The notes under the pieces were generated by a model. That model ran no database searches. It worked only from the letters and a program-made list of their open reading frames with translations, and was not told where the DNA came from. From contig NZ_JACKZS010000075.1 in NCBI RefSeq assembly GCF_014222285.1, positions 1 through 32,970 on the forward strand: 32,970 nucleotides of DNA, in the 5' to 3' direction. This DNA is from Nostoc sp. UCD121 (lineage in GTDB: Bacteria > Cyanobacteriota > Cyanobacteriia > Cyanobacteriales > Nostocaceae). The translations under genes were made by a program, and so were the position numbers. Positions 1 through 7,762 of this stretch are shown one piece after another; the stretch's first letter is position 1; each line of letters begins with the position of its first letter.

Positions 1-1
1 C

Positions 2-1102
2 CCCTCATCTCCTCCCCCATCCTCTTGGTGGACACCAACAAAAATCTTCCTAGTGGCGGCGGTGGTAGGTGGTAGTGTTGGATTAATTTGGTGGGGAGTG
101 AATAGCAGCCGCAACGATATCGGGGAAGTTCAACCTACTCCCACAGCCAGCCCGACTCCAACCAGTAACCAACCAACCGATCCCTTAGCGCAATATTCAC
201 CAGCAGAACGGCAGCGTAAAGAAAAATTAAACGATCGCCGTCAACAGTTGGGGATTAACTCTAACTTCTATGTGAACTTGGTAAATCAAGTTTTTTGGGA
301 CAGAAATCCTAGTTTAAAAGGGCGCACTCTCAGCGATGGGACTGAAGATGAAGGTTTGCGGGCAGAATGGGATAAAACAGCGTCAGAATTGCTGGAAAAA
401 CTAGCACCCCTAAGTTCCAACACCCGCCGGCAACTGGGAACTTATACAAGCGCTGAACGCGATCGCTGGAAAGTGGAAGTCAACAAAATCAACGTTGGTA
501 GTCGTTCTTTGTATGATTTGGGAGACGCTGCATTTTTAAGTGTATTCCCTGAACAGCGTGGTAAAGATTTCCGAGATCAAACCATTGGACAAGTTTGGTA
601 CGGTTTTGTTAGCGATAAACTCAGTGCGATCCTCTCCGGTAGCGCTTTTCAGAAACTTGTCTTTGATCCGGGTGCTACTGGCAAAACAGTCAGTGGTAAT
701 CTTCAACCTGGTAGTGGCAAAGTATTTATTGCTGGACTTGCTAAAAATCAATCTCTGGAATTGAAACTACAAGCAAATTCCCAAGTTTTATTATCAGTCT
801 ATTCACCCTCTGGCAAAATCCAATTTTTAGAAGATTCTACCAAGCGCAGTTTATCAACTAAATTACCAGAAAACGGATTTTATGAGTTTGTCGTGGTTTC
901 CACAGCATCGAAACCAGTAGACTATGAACTCACCGTTACAGCAGAAAATCCCACTCCTCTCCCATCGCCAACACCTACGCCAACATCTACACCCACGGAA
1001 ACATCCACGCCTGAACCTACGCCTACTCCCACTCCCACAGAAACCCCCACACCTGAACCTACACCTACGCCTAGTGCAGAGGTGACTCCCCAGAAAAATT
1101 AA
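2..1102 (+). CDS. C-terminal part of membrane-anchored protein, possibly a Ser/Thr protein kinase (5' truncated by window)
   Basis: The frame is open from base 2 to the stop at 1100-1102, so the gene begins left of the window; the GTG at 53 lies inside the gene. Visible in order: a Pro/Ser-rich linker, one hydrophobic segment (about bases 41-110, IFLVAAVVGGSVGLIWWGV), a charged helical region, a beta-rich region (about bases 660-945) resembling a bacterial pre-peptidase C-terminal (PPC)-like domain, and a Thr/Pro/Glu-rich tail of about 50 residues made of PTPTP and TPEPT repeats. This layout (Pro-rich linker, one membrane helix, extracytoplasmic domain, PT-rich tail) is common in cyanobacterial Ser/Thr kinases. 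No kinase motif is visible because that part lies outside the window, so the kinase identity is inference. It runs opposite to the scytonemin genes and is unlikely to belong to them. Confidence 0.6.
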   Translation, partial: PSSPPPSSWWTPTKIFLVAAVVGGSVGLIWWGVNSSRNDIGEVQPTPTASPTPTSNQPTDPLAQYSPAERQRKEKLNDRRQQLGINSNFYVNLVNQVFWDRNPSLKGRTLSDGTEDEGLRAEWDKTASELLEKLAPLSSNTRRQLGTYTSAERDRWKVEVNKINVGSRSLYDLGDAAFLSVFPEQRGKDFRDQTIGQVWYGFVSDKLSAILSGSAFQKLVFDPGATGKTVSGNLQPGSGKVFIAGLAKNQSLELKLQANSQVLLSVYSPSGKIQFLEDSTKRSLSTKLPENGFYEFVVVSTASKPVDYELTVTAENPTPLPSPTPTPTSTPTETSTPEPTPTPTPTETPTPEPTPTPSAEVTPQKN

Positions 1103-1146
1103 AAATATCGGGGAAATCCAAGTAATGTGACATTAACACTATCCTG

Positions 1147-1251
1147 CTATAGGACTCATATTTGATTGCGCTTCTTTCCTATTGCCTTCCCACGCAAGTA
1201 AATATGGCTACACCACACTGCGCCAACAAAAATCAAAGCGGATTCCTATAG
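1147..1251. mobile_element. MITE-like element with about 21-bp imperfect terminal inverted repeats
   Basis: The left end (1147-1167) begins CTATAGGACTC and the right end (1231-1251) finishes GGATTCCTATAG. The reverse complement of the right end matches the left end at about 17 of 21 positions. The 105-bp interior has no reading frame of note. The right arm overlaps the stop codon of the neighbouring acyltransferase gene (1246-1248). This is consistent with a non-autonomous miniature element of the kind common in Nostoc; no transposase is present in the window. Confidence 0.55.
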
Positions 1252-2058
1252 ATAAGATTTTTGGTTTTTTTGCGCGTAGTGCGGCTCAACCCCAAATTGT
1301 ACACTATCAAATATGACTAAGAAATCAATGCTTCCAAACTGCTTATCAATAGCTGGAAGACTACATACTTTAGCACCACTAGCTAAATATATTTTTAGAA
1401 TATTAGGAATCTCAAGGTTATATGGATCTGGATGTGATTGAGAAACTTCTAAGAAGGACTGTGAATTGGGATAAACCAAAATATTTGGATGCATAAGTGC
1501 ATTTTGTTGAAAATAATTGTAAGTACAGTAAGCTACTAAAGGATCTTGTGTTGGTAATGAGACACAACCAAGAAGATATTTAGTTTTGGTAAAAGATAAA
1601 TAATTATTAACCCCTTGCCAAAGCAATACAAATGTTTTAATGCTACGATATTTCTTTGCTATGCATACACGCCCAAGTTCCACACTTAATTGAAGCACCG
1701 AATCGGTAATTACATCAATATTAAAGTATTTAGCTGAGTAAAAACCTAAGTTTTCAGATGCTATATTATAAGTTTGTAATCGACAACTTCCAATTATTTG
1801 ATCGGTTTGTTTGCAAATAATGATTAAATGATCAAAAACTGCATCAAAGTCGTCTTGATCCATCTGAGTCAAGTGAGAAATAGAGTTTCCTATCCCTAGT
1901 TCAATATTAAAAGCTTGAAAGCGCAACCTGAAAATTGATTCTAATTCATCTTTGTTTGAAGCAAGTTTTAGGATATAGTTTTCAGTTTCGATTTCGGGAA
2001 AATATTTGAAAGAATCAGATGAATAAGTAAGTTCGGATGCAGAACTAATGTTTATCAT
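1246..2058 (-). CDS. GNAT-superfamily N-acyltransferase (OlsB / Acetyltransf_5-like)
   Basis: A 270-residue protein with the layout of the Acetyltransf_5 family (relatives: ornithine-lipid acyltransferase OlsB, hemolysin-like GNATs, distantly autoinducer synthases). Visible are the N-terminal FRLRFQAFNIELG block, an acidic DQDDFD stretch followed by HLIIICK, the IGSCRLQ strand, the FYSAKYFNID segment typical of the family, ELGRVCIAKKYRS and the LLGCVSL motif. The likely role is transfer of an acyl group from acyl-ACP or acyl-CoA to an amino group; the acceptor cannot be told from sequence. The start ATG at 2058 is the only plausible one; no clear Shine-Dalgarno is seen. Its stop codon and last codon lie in the arm of the repeat at 1147-1251, so the extreme C-terminus may have been altered by insertion. 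No operon partner is adjacent. Confidence 0.75.
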   Translation of the reverse strand: MINISSASELTYSSDSFKYFPEIETENYILKLASNKDELESIFRLRFQAFNIELGIGNSISHLTQMDQDDFDAVFDHLIIICKQTDQIIGSCRLQTYNIASENLGFYSAKYFNIDVITDSVLQLSVELGRVCIAKKYRSIKTFVLLWQGVNNYLSFTKTKYLLGCVSLPTQDPLVAYCTYNYFQQNALMHPNILVYPNSQSFLEVSQSHPDPYNLEIPNILKIYLASGAKVCSLPAIDKQFGSIDFLVIFDSVQFGVEPHYAQKNQKSYL

Positions 2059-2413
2059 TGGATTTCGATAATCAATATTGTGTCAGTGAAAGCGCAAGGA
2101 CTTAGAAATAATGCCTGACAAATCTTACATTAGTGAATATTCTGATGTTGAATAGATAAATATTGTGCTTCTAATTCCACCAGTTATGCTGTGAAAAATC
2201 TCTGAAAAACTATTTACTATTATTCAAATCTGTCCGTCATAAATGGTGTTTAAGCAATTAAATCGTTTTCAACTACTATAACTAAGCAGCAGAAACTATA
2301 AATCTGAGAGTAAATAAAACACACTGAATGTAACCATGTTTATCAATGGAAGATACTCATATTCAAATTTTTAGCTGTTTTTCTATAAATAATCAAGTAC
2401 TTGTATTAAGTAA

Positions 2414-2444
2414 AAAAGACACAATTCTAGCGATTGTGTCTTTT
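2414..2444. terminator. Strong bidirectional intrinsic terminator, orphan
   Basis: A perfect 12-bp inverted repeat (AAAAGACACAAT and ATTGTGTCTTTT) with a 7-nt loop. An A-run precedes it and a T-rich run (TTTTCTTTT) follows, so it could terminate transcription on either strand. No protein gene reads into it from either side: the left neighbour points left and the right neighbour points right. It may end a small RNA that starts somewhere in 2060-2410 (+) or 2450-2790 (-). Confidence 0.65.
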
Positions 2445-2459
2445 CTTTTGCGTTAAAAG

Positions 2460-2481
2460 TTGCATTAATGTTGCATTAATG
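2460..2481. repeat. Perfect tandem duplication of an 11-bp unit
   Basis: TTGCATTAATG occurs twice without a spacer, directly after the orphan terminator. The function is unknown; it could be a regulator half-site pair or simple slippage. Confidence 0.7.
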
Positions 2482-2561
2482 TGGTTTTTTTGAAATTAAA
2501 TTTTTAGGATTACTAAACCTCATCTATGTTGAAATCTAGAGTTTTTAAAAGATATATTTAT

Positions 2562-2641
2562 GTAGGTTGGGTGGAGTGAAATGCAACCCAATATTACCAC
2601 CTTATTTATGTTAGGTTACGCTATCGCTGCACCCAACCAAC
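2562..2641. repeat. Dispersed palindromic repeat (GTAGGTTGGGT family)
   Basis: It starts GTAGGTTGGGT and ends ACCCAACCAAC, giving inverted ends. It resembles a repeat family common between Nostoc genes. A related shorter copy lies at 11737-11767 (GTTGGGTTTCACT then AACCCAACCTAC). Confidence 0.6.
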
Positions 2642-2796
2642 AAAACTACAAAACTACGATTCTCAAGGTAGACGAGATTTACTTATAAAAACATTAATAT
2701 TTTTTATAAAAGCTGATGATTAAAATTGCAACTAATTTACTGAAGAGAATCAAGAGGTTATTTTTTGTGTCTGGGTTCTAAAATTTTCTTGACATT

Positions 2797-3168
2797 ATGG
2801 GATTAAAAATGCTTAATTTTTTACAATTACCCTGGTTAATTGTTACTATATCTGCTTTCTGCAATTGTCTTGGCAATATTCTAATAAAGCAGTCACGTTT
2901 AGCAAGTAATAATTCTAGTAGTTTTATTGTAACCATCACTTCCCCTTGGTTTATTGCTGGTTTGATTGCTTACTGTATAGGGTTACTTTTATTCGCCAAA
3001 GCACTAGATAAACTTCCGATTTCTATAGTAGTACCAACATCTCAAGGAATTGGATTTATTTTAGTTACTTTTATTTCCTATTGGCTATTTAAAGAAAGTT
3101 TGACATTCAACCAAATTATTGCAGTAAGTTTGATCTTTGCTGGGATTGTTGTCATAGCCTATCAATAA
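2797..3168 (+). CDS. Small four-helix DMT/SMR-like membrane protein
   Basis: A 123-residue protein with four hydrophobic segments (roughly residues 10-27, 47-67, 72-92 and 101-122), the size and topology of small multidrug resistance (SMR) or half-size EamA transporters in the drug/metabolite transporter superfamily. The C-terminal half (FKESLTFNQIIAVSLIFAGI) is typical of the superfamily. In helix 1 the segment CNCLGNILIKQS aligns with the EmrE segment carrying the essential Glu14, but this protein has Asn there. Proton-coupled drug export of the EmrE type is therefore doubtful; a lipid-linked or other small substrate as for ArnE/ArnF-like proteins is possible. Two in-frame ATGs (2797 and 2809) lack an obvious ribosome site. 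It converges on the dehydratase gene. Confidence 0.7.
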   Translation: MGLKMLNFLQLPWLIVTISAFCNCLGNILIKQSRLASNNSSSFIVTITSPWFIAGLIAYCIGLLLFAKALDKLPISIVVPTSQGIGFILVTFISYWLFKESLTFNQIIAVSLIFAGIVVIAYQ

Positions 3169-3183
3169 TTCTGTATTAAAGTA

Positions 3184-3216
3184 CCACCCTGACAATCCCA
3201 TTCCTTTAAAGGGTGG
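3184..3216. terminator. Possible bidirectional hairpin between convergent genes
   Basis: CCACCCT (3184-3190) pairs perfectly with AGGGTGG (3210-3216) around a 19-nt loop, in the 53-bp gap between two converging genes. There is no clear T-run on either side, so this is a weak terminator call. Confidence 0.35.
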
Positions 3217-3221
3217 GAGTG

Positions 3222-4205
3222 TCAAAATCCATCAGAAAGCAATTTACCAACTTGCGCCAAATCGACATTTCCACCACTGATGATCACACCAATCCTCGAC
3301 TCTGGTGCTGTCACCACACCTTCGAGTAAGGCTGCGGCTGCAAGTACTCCGGTGGGTTCAACAACAATTTTCAGGCGTTCCCACAAGAAAAACATGGTGC
3401 GAAGAATCGCTTCTTCAGATACCGTCACCATATCATCGACGTAATGCAGCACTAAGGGGAAAGTAATTTTACCAAGGCTAGGAGTCCGCGCACCATCGGC
3501 GATGGTATCAGGATTCTTGACAGTTTGCAGGGTTTTGGTATGAAAAGAGCGGGTAGCATCGTCGGCGAGTGCTGGTTCTACACCGATTACTTTACAATTG
3601 GGTAAAAGTGACTTGGTTGCGATCGCACATCCTGAAAGTAATCCGCCACCGCCACAACAAACTAATAGTAAGTCCAATTCACCAACTTCTTGAATCAGTT
3701 CTAAAGCAGTTGTTCCTTGTCCAGCGACTACATGGGGATGATCGTAAGGGGGAATGAGTGTCAAAGAGCGATCGCTTGCTAAACTTTGGGCTAATTCTTC
3801 TCGGTTTGTTTCTTGGCGATTGTATAAAATTATCTCTGCACCATAGCCACGAGTCGCAGTTTGTTTGACAATGGGTGCATCATCAGGCATGACAATAGTG
3901 GTAGGGATATTGAGGATTTTTCCAGCTAAAGCGATCGCTTGGGCATGGTTTCCTGATGAATAGGTGAGAACGCCTGTTTGTTTTTGGGCTACCGATAGTT
4001 GCGCTAAGGCATTGTACGCCCCTCTAAATTTAAATGCCCCGGTGCGTTGAAAGTTTTCGCACTTAAAGAATACTTGGCTATTGGTGCGATCGTTAACGAT
4101 TGTAGAAGTTAGCACAGGGGTGCGGTGGGCAATCCCTAAAATTCGCTCTTGCGCTGTTTGCACATCAGTTATAGTAACAAAATTAGATTGTGACATTAAT
4201 GACAA
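3222..4205 (-). CDS. PLP-dependent threonine/serine dehydratase (catabolic ilvA/tdcB or serine-racemase type)
   Basis: A 327-residue fold-type II PLP enzyme. Visible are the Schiff-base lysine in TGAFKFRGA (K59), the substrate loop SSGNHAQ (residues 83-89) and the phosphate-binding tetraglycine loop CGGGGLLSG (185-188). There is no C-terminal ACT-like regulatory domain, so it resembles short catabolic threonine dehydratases, serine racemases and hydroxyaspartate ammonia-lyases rather than the biosynthetic isoleucine enzyme. The predicted reaction is deamination of L-Thr/L-Ser to 2-oxobutyrate/pyruvate; substrate preference cannot be decided by eye. The start could be the first ATG (4205) or the one three codons later (MSQSNF). 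It diverges from the SDR gene at 4405. Confidence 0.85.
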   Translation of the reverse strand: MSLMSQSNFVTITDVQTAQERILGIAHRTPVLTSTIVNDRTNSQVFFKCENFQRTGAFKFRGAYNALAQLSVAQKQTGVLTYSSGNHAQAIALAGKILNIPTTIVMPDDAPIVKQTATRGYGAEIILYNRQETNREELAQSLASDRSLTLIPPYDHPHVVAGQGTTALELIQEVGELDLLLVCCGGGGLLSGCAIATKSLLPNCKVIGVEPALADDATRSFHTKTLQTVKNPDTIADGARTPSLGKITFPLVLHYVDDMVTVSEEAILRTMFFLWERLKIVVEPTGVLAAAALLEGVVTAPESRIGVIISGGNVDLAQVGKLLSDGF

Positions 4206-4261
4206 TATTAAATGTTTTTGCTCTTGTTTATATAGATACAGATTTTTATATTTGCGTCTCT

Positions 4262-4280
4262 TATGCTTGATTGAAGCATA
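4262..4280. promoter_or_regulatory. Palindrome in the divergent promoter region, candidate operator
   Basis: TATGCTT and AAGCATA form a perfect 7-bp inverted repeat with a 5-nt spacer, in the 199-bp gap between the dehydratase (-) and the SDR gene (+). Position and symmetry fit a dimeric regulator site, but a short palindrome can also occur by chance in AT-rich DNA. Confidence 0.3.
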
Positions 4281-4404
4281 CTCGTTTCAGGTAGATAGCA
4301 TCATTTATTGTCTGCATAAAAATAGCTACAGCAAACATTATATATTGTTGTAGCTAAATTTATAAAACTTAAATTAATTCACTCACATTCGCCATTTTTC
4401 TAGC

Positions 4405-5217
4405 ATGAATAAAACATCTGAAAGTCGGCAAAAAAAAACTGCTCTAATTACAGGAGCGGCTAGTGGGATAGGCTATCAATTAACCCAGATTTTTGCTCGA
4501 CATGCTTACAATCTGGTAGTAGTGGATAAAAATGAAGAAAAACTTACTGAAATTGTAAATGAATTTCCGCAAAAATTTGGGATTTTTGTGAAAATTTTGG
4601 TTAAGGATTTATCTATCCCAACATCCCCAGAAGAAATTTTTAGAGAACTCCAGCAAGAATCGATCAAAATTGATGTGCTGGTTAACAATGCTGGCTTTGG
4701 TACTTATGGAGCATTTAGCGAAACAGACCTCAGTATTGAACTGCAAATGCTCCAGGTAAATATGGTGACTTTGACTCATTTAACAAAGTTATTTCTCAAA
4801 GATATGGTCGAGCAAGACTATGGAAAAATATTAAATGTGGCCTCAGCAGCAGCTTTTCAACCGGGGCCTTTAATGGCAGTTTATTTTGCTACTAAAGCCT
4901 ATGTCTTATCATTTTCAGAAGCGATCGCTAATGAATTAGAGGGTACTGGTGTTAGCGTGACTGTCCTTTGTCCCGGGCCAACAGCAACGGAATTCCAACA
5001 AACTGCTGCAATGGAAGATTCCAAGATTGCTAGCGTTAACAGAATGATGGATACGGAAACCGTTGCTAATATTGGTTATCGGGGTTTAATGAAAAATAAA
5101 ACTGTTGTTGTTCCTGGGATGAGAAATAAGTTATTGACCGAAAGCGTCAGATTTACACCCAGAAATTTAGTTACAAAGGTTGTGAGAAGTATGCACGAAC
5201 TCAAAAAAAATAGGTAG
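4405..5217 (+). CDS. Short-chain dehydrogenase/reductase (SDR), classical type
   Basis: A 270-residue classical SDR with an NAD(P)-binding Rossmann fold. Visible are the cofactor motif TGAASGIG (residues 16-23), the structural motif NNAG (94-97), the catalytic Ser147 (NVASAAAF) and the YFATK catalytic pair Tyr160/Lys164, followed by the usual PGPTATEF loop. The sequence belongs to the broad DltE/YqjQ-like short-chain oxidoreductases; the substrate is unknown. A positively charged tail of about 25 residues (RFTPRNLVTKVVRSMHELKK) follows. No good Shine-Dalgarno is visible upstream of the ATG. It is divergent from the dehydratase and convergent with the stress protein gene, so it is probably monocistronic. 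Confidence 0.85.
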   Translation: MNKTSESRQKKTALITGAASGIGYQLTQIFARHAYNLVVVDKNEEKLTEIVNEFPQKFGIFVKILVKDLSIPTSPEEIFRELQQESIKIDVLVNNAGFGTYGAFSETDLSIELQMLQVNMVTLTHLTKLFLKDMVEQDYGKILNVASAAAFQPGPLMAVYFATKAYVLSFSEAIANELEGTGVSVTVLCPGPTATEFQQTAAMEDSKIASVNRMMDTETVANIGYRGLMKNKTVVVPGMRNKLLTESVRFTPRNLVTKVVRSMHELKKNR

Positions 5218-5375
5218 TTCGATATCCTATACTTTTTTCAACTAAATCGCGGAAGTCATTTTCCTCTGACAAGATAGTAGACAAGGGCATCTACCTGGAA
5301 TCAAGATGCATTTTTAAAGTATTGCTGTATATTTTTTTGCTCTGACAAAATTGTAAAATTTTCCGGTATAAGTTT

Positions 5376-6338
5376 TCAAGAACGGATTAACATTGGGTCA
5401 TAGATTTGAAATTCTTGAACCTCATAATTACCCAAAATCAAGTTAGCTTGTTCAAGTTCATTATCTGTGCCGCTAATAATGAGTATGTAATTTCCTTGCT
5501 CAATCTGCTCGTTATAAAAGCGTGCCCAATCATCTGGTATTCCTAGCCTCATAGCGTCAAAACGCTCACTTAAATTAATACCGCTTGAGCCAATTAGTTG
5601 AGAAAAATCTTTGCAAATTAAGGAAAGCTGGTTTGCTGAAAAACCTGCGATATACATATCATTAATTGCAGCTTCAACATTATCTATATTATCAAAGCAA
5701 CTAATAGCATACTTCGTTAGAATCCCATTTCTAGTAGGCATGGCAGCCGGAGAAGTTGTTGTGGTCAGAGCATTTGTAGGTAATTGCTCATTATTGAGAG
5801 GCTCGTAAATGCCAAACTCTTCAATACCCCAACGCTGTAAAATTGCTTCTACTTTAGCAATTTCAAAAGATGTACAATCTACGATGATGAAATAGTGTCC
5901 ATGCTCTACTCGCTCGTTGTATGCTCGAGCTTTCTCTTCTGATATTCCCCAACCAACTAGCGCACCGGCAAAAGTGCCAGTAGCAGCACCAATACTTGCA
6001 CCAACAAGGGTTGTAACCAAAGCAGTTGCAGCCGCGCCAGCTAACATTATTGGCCCAACTCCAGGGATTGCTAAAGTCCCAAGACCTACTAATAAACCGG
6101 TCAACCCACCAACAGCGCCCCCTGAAAGCCCTCCTACTGTTGCACCTTCGTCGGCTTTATCACCAGTGCGCTCTTTAATTTCATCATCGGCAATCTGATG
6201 ATTGCGCTCTGCATTCTGGACAATTACAGATACTTTTTCCATCGCCAAGCCAGAATCTCTCAACTCGTGTAGCGCCTGTTCTGCATCTCGACGATGAGTA
6301 AATACGCCTACAGCACGTTGATATTGACTTAAAACCAT
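5376..6338 (-). CDS. Glycine-zipper general stress protein (YflT / GsiB-17M-like) with internal duplication
   Basis: A 320-residue protein. Residues 8-45 (AVGVFTHRRDAEQALHEL) match the YflT-type heat-induced stress domain. A long Gly/Ala-rich zipper follows (about residues 65-132), then a short domain GISEEKARAYNERVEHGHYF...EEFGIYEP. The C-terminal half repeats the scheme: an YflT-like segment (about 205-245) and GIPDDWARFYNEQIEQGNY...QEFQIYDP, but without a glycine zipper. A good Shine-Dalgarno (AAGGAG, 7 nt before ATG) supports the start. The family is linked to general or desiccation stress and probably membrane-associated through the zipper; the biochemical role is unknown. It is not obviously part of the scytonemin cluster. 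Confidence 0.75.
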   Translation of the reverse strand: MVLSQYQRAVGVFTHRRDAEQALHELRDSGLAMEKVSVIVQNAERNHQIADDEIKERTGDKADEGATVGGLSGGAVGGLTGLLVGLGTLAIPGVGPIMLAGAAATALVTTLVGASIGAATGTFAGALVGWGISEEKARAYNERVEHGHYFIIVDCTSFEIAKVEAILQRWGIEEFGIYEPLNNEQLPTNALTTTTSPAAMPTRNGILTKYAISCFDNIDNVEAAINDMYIAGFSANQLSLICKDFSQLIGSSGINLSERFDAMRLGIPDDWARFYNEQIEQGNYILIISGTDNELEQANLILGNYEVQEFQIYDPMLIRS

Positions 6339-6467
6339 TATTACTCCTTAATAGCAGGGGAAATTAATTTCCCATAAATTTAGTTTTTTATTACTTGTAA
6401 TCTTAAATACTACTTTATTTAACTCGAAACTATCCTAAGTAATAAAAATCATTACGGTTAAGGTAAG

Positions 6468-6537
6468 AGACGCGATGAATCGCCGAATAATTAGACGCGA
6501 TGAATTGCCGTCTCTACAATGATTAGACGCGATGAAA
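6468..6537. repeat. Three direct copies of AGACGCGATGAA
   Basis: AGACGCGATGAA occurs at 6468, 6493 and 6525. With CCGTCTCTAC at 6508 it is part of the GAGACGCGAT...CGTCTCTAC palindromic repeat family scattered in Nostoc genomes. It lies just beyond the terminator of the scytonemin array. Confidence 0.6.
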
Positions 6538-6584
6538 ACCCGACCAACGGATTCTTTTGTTTAAAAAATCTGTTGATCGGGTTT
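6536..6584 (-). terminator. Intrinsic terminator at the end of the scytonemin array (after aroG)
   Basis: On the minus strand an 18-bp stem (AAACCCGATCAACAGATT pairing with AATCCGTTGGTCGGGTTT, two G-U pairs) encloses a 13-nt loop and is followed by a short T-run. It lies 35 bp downstream of the aroG stop codon, so it probably ends the last transcript of the cluster. Confidence 0.7.
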
Positions 6585-6618
6585 AGCCATTCACAAAAAT
6601 TCAGCTTAGATTACATGT

Positions 6619-7719
6619 CTACTTTGATAGTTTTGGGGCGAAGAGAATGCGGTTGTCATTAATGCTATCAAATGCAGGTGTAGGCCAGCGATCGACGACT
6701 TTGCCAATAATTGACATTTCTCGAACTAAGCGGTCAAATTTATCAGGGGTGAGAGATTGAGGCCCATCAGATAAAGCTTTTGCAGGATTGGGGTGAACTT
6801 CAATCATCAAGGAATCTGTACCAGCTGCGATCGCAGCCATTGCCATCGATGGCACATATTCTGACCTACCAGTACCATGACTAGGATCAATCATAATCGG
6901 TAAATGGGTCAGCGATCGCAACACCGGAAGCACTGATAAATCTAAAGTATTGCGGGCGTATTTGCCATCAAAGGTTCTGATTCCCCGCTCACAAAGAATT
7001 ACATTTGGGTTTCCAGATGCCAAAATGTATTCTGCTGCCATCAACCACTCGTCAATTGTGGCAGACATTCCCCGCTTCAGCAGCACGGGTTTATCTTGAG
7101 CGCCTACCTTTTTGAGCAGCGAGAAGTTGTGCATATTTCGCGCCCCGATTTGGATGATGTCAGCTGTTTTCGCCACTGCTGATAAATCCGCAGCATCCAT
7201 CAATTCTGTGACGATACCCAAACCAGTAGCTTCCCGCGCTGCTGCTAATAAATCTAAAGCGCTTTCACCATAACCTTGAAAGGCATAAGGTGAAGTGCGG
7301 GGTTTGTAGGCTCCACCCCGCAAAAATTGCGCTCCTGCTGCCTTGACGCGCTTTGCCGTTTCGACAATCATCGCTTCATTTTCAACGGAACAAGGGCCAG
7401 CTACGATTACGATTGGATGATGTTCGCCGAAATAGACATCACCGTTGGGTGTAGGAACGACAACTTCACTGGCTTCTCCATGTCGGAATTCTCGGCTTAC
7501 CCGTTTGAAAGGTTGTTGCACTCGTAATACTTGCTCAATCCAAGGGCTGTACTCTTGAACCTGTAATTTATCGATGCTAGTGGTATCACCAATTAGCCCT
7601 AGCACAACTTTATGAGTGCCAATGCTTTTTTCTACTGTGACTTTCCAAGTTTCATTCAGTTCTTGACTGATGCGAGTAATTTCTTCAGCAGGTGTACCGT
7701 TCTTAAGTATGATAATCAT
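6619..7719 (-). CDS. aroG: 3-deoxy-7-phosphoheptulonate (DAHP) synthase, type I-beta with N-terminal regulatory domain
   Basis: A 366-residue enzyme condensing phosphoenolpyruvate and erythrose-4-phosphate, the first shikimate step. An N-terminal ferredoxin-like domain (residues 1-70, as in Thermotoga-type regulated DAHP synthases) precedes the TIM barrel. Visible motifs are VAGPCSVE (107-113, metal-ligand Cys110), RGGAYKPRTSPYAFQG (134-149) and DPSHGTGR. A Shine-Dalgarno AAGGA lies 8 nt upstream of the ATG. It is the last gene of the scytonemin array and would be a pathway-dedicated copy raising aromatic precursor flow. Naming follows the usage for scytonemin clusters; aroF would be equally defensible. 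The N-terminal domain suggests possible feedback control, but its ligand cannot be told. Confidence 0.9.
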   Translation of the reverse strand: MIIILKNGTPAEEITRISQELNETWKVTVEKSIGTHKVVLGLIGDTTSIDKLQVQEYSPWIEQVLRVQQPFKRVSREFRHGEASEVVVPTPNGDVYFGEHHPIVIVAGPCSVENEAMIVETAKRVKAAGAQFLRGGAYKPRTSPYAFQGYGESALDLLAAAREATGLGIVTELMDAADLSAVAKTADIIQIGARNMHNFSLLKKVGAQDKPVLLKRGMSATIDEWLMAAEYILASGNPNVILCERGIRTFDGKYARNTLDLSVLPVLRSLTHLPIMIDPSHGTGRSEYVPSMAMAAIAAGTDSLMIEVHPNPAKALSDGPQSLTPDKFDRLVREMSIIGKVVDRWPTPAFDSINDNRILFAPKLSK

Positions 7720-7762
7720 CTGTTTTTCCTTGTGTATAGTTTGTGGGTGTAAAAGCTAATCA

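Larger units (their letters stand above)
2059..2796. other. 738-bp AT-rich intergenic region with terminator and repeats, no protein gene
   Basis: It separates two diverging genes. I see no coding frame of note. It holds a strong hairpin terminator at 2414-2444, a perfect tandem duplication of TTGCATTAATG at 2460-2481 and a dispersed repeat at 2562-2641. The presence of a terminator with no annotated upstream gene makes an unannotated small transcript possible. Confidence 0.6.

Noticed and set aside
53..1102. GTG at 53 as the true start of the first gene
   Set aside because: The frame stays open to the window edge, and the GTG lies in the middle of the membrane helix; the gene is truncated by the window.
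5917..6198. Ala/Pro-rich plus-strand frame
   Set aside because: Antisense shadow of the glycine-zipper part of the stress protein gene.
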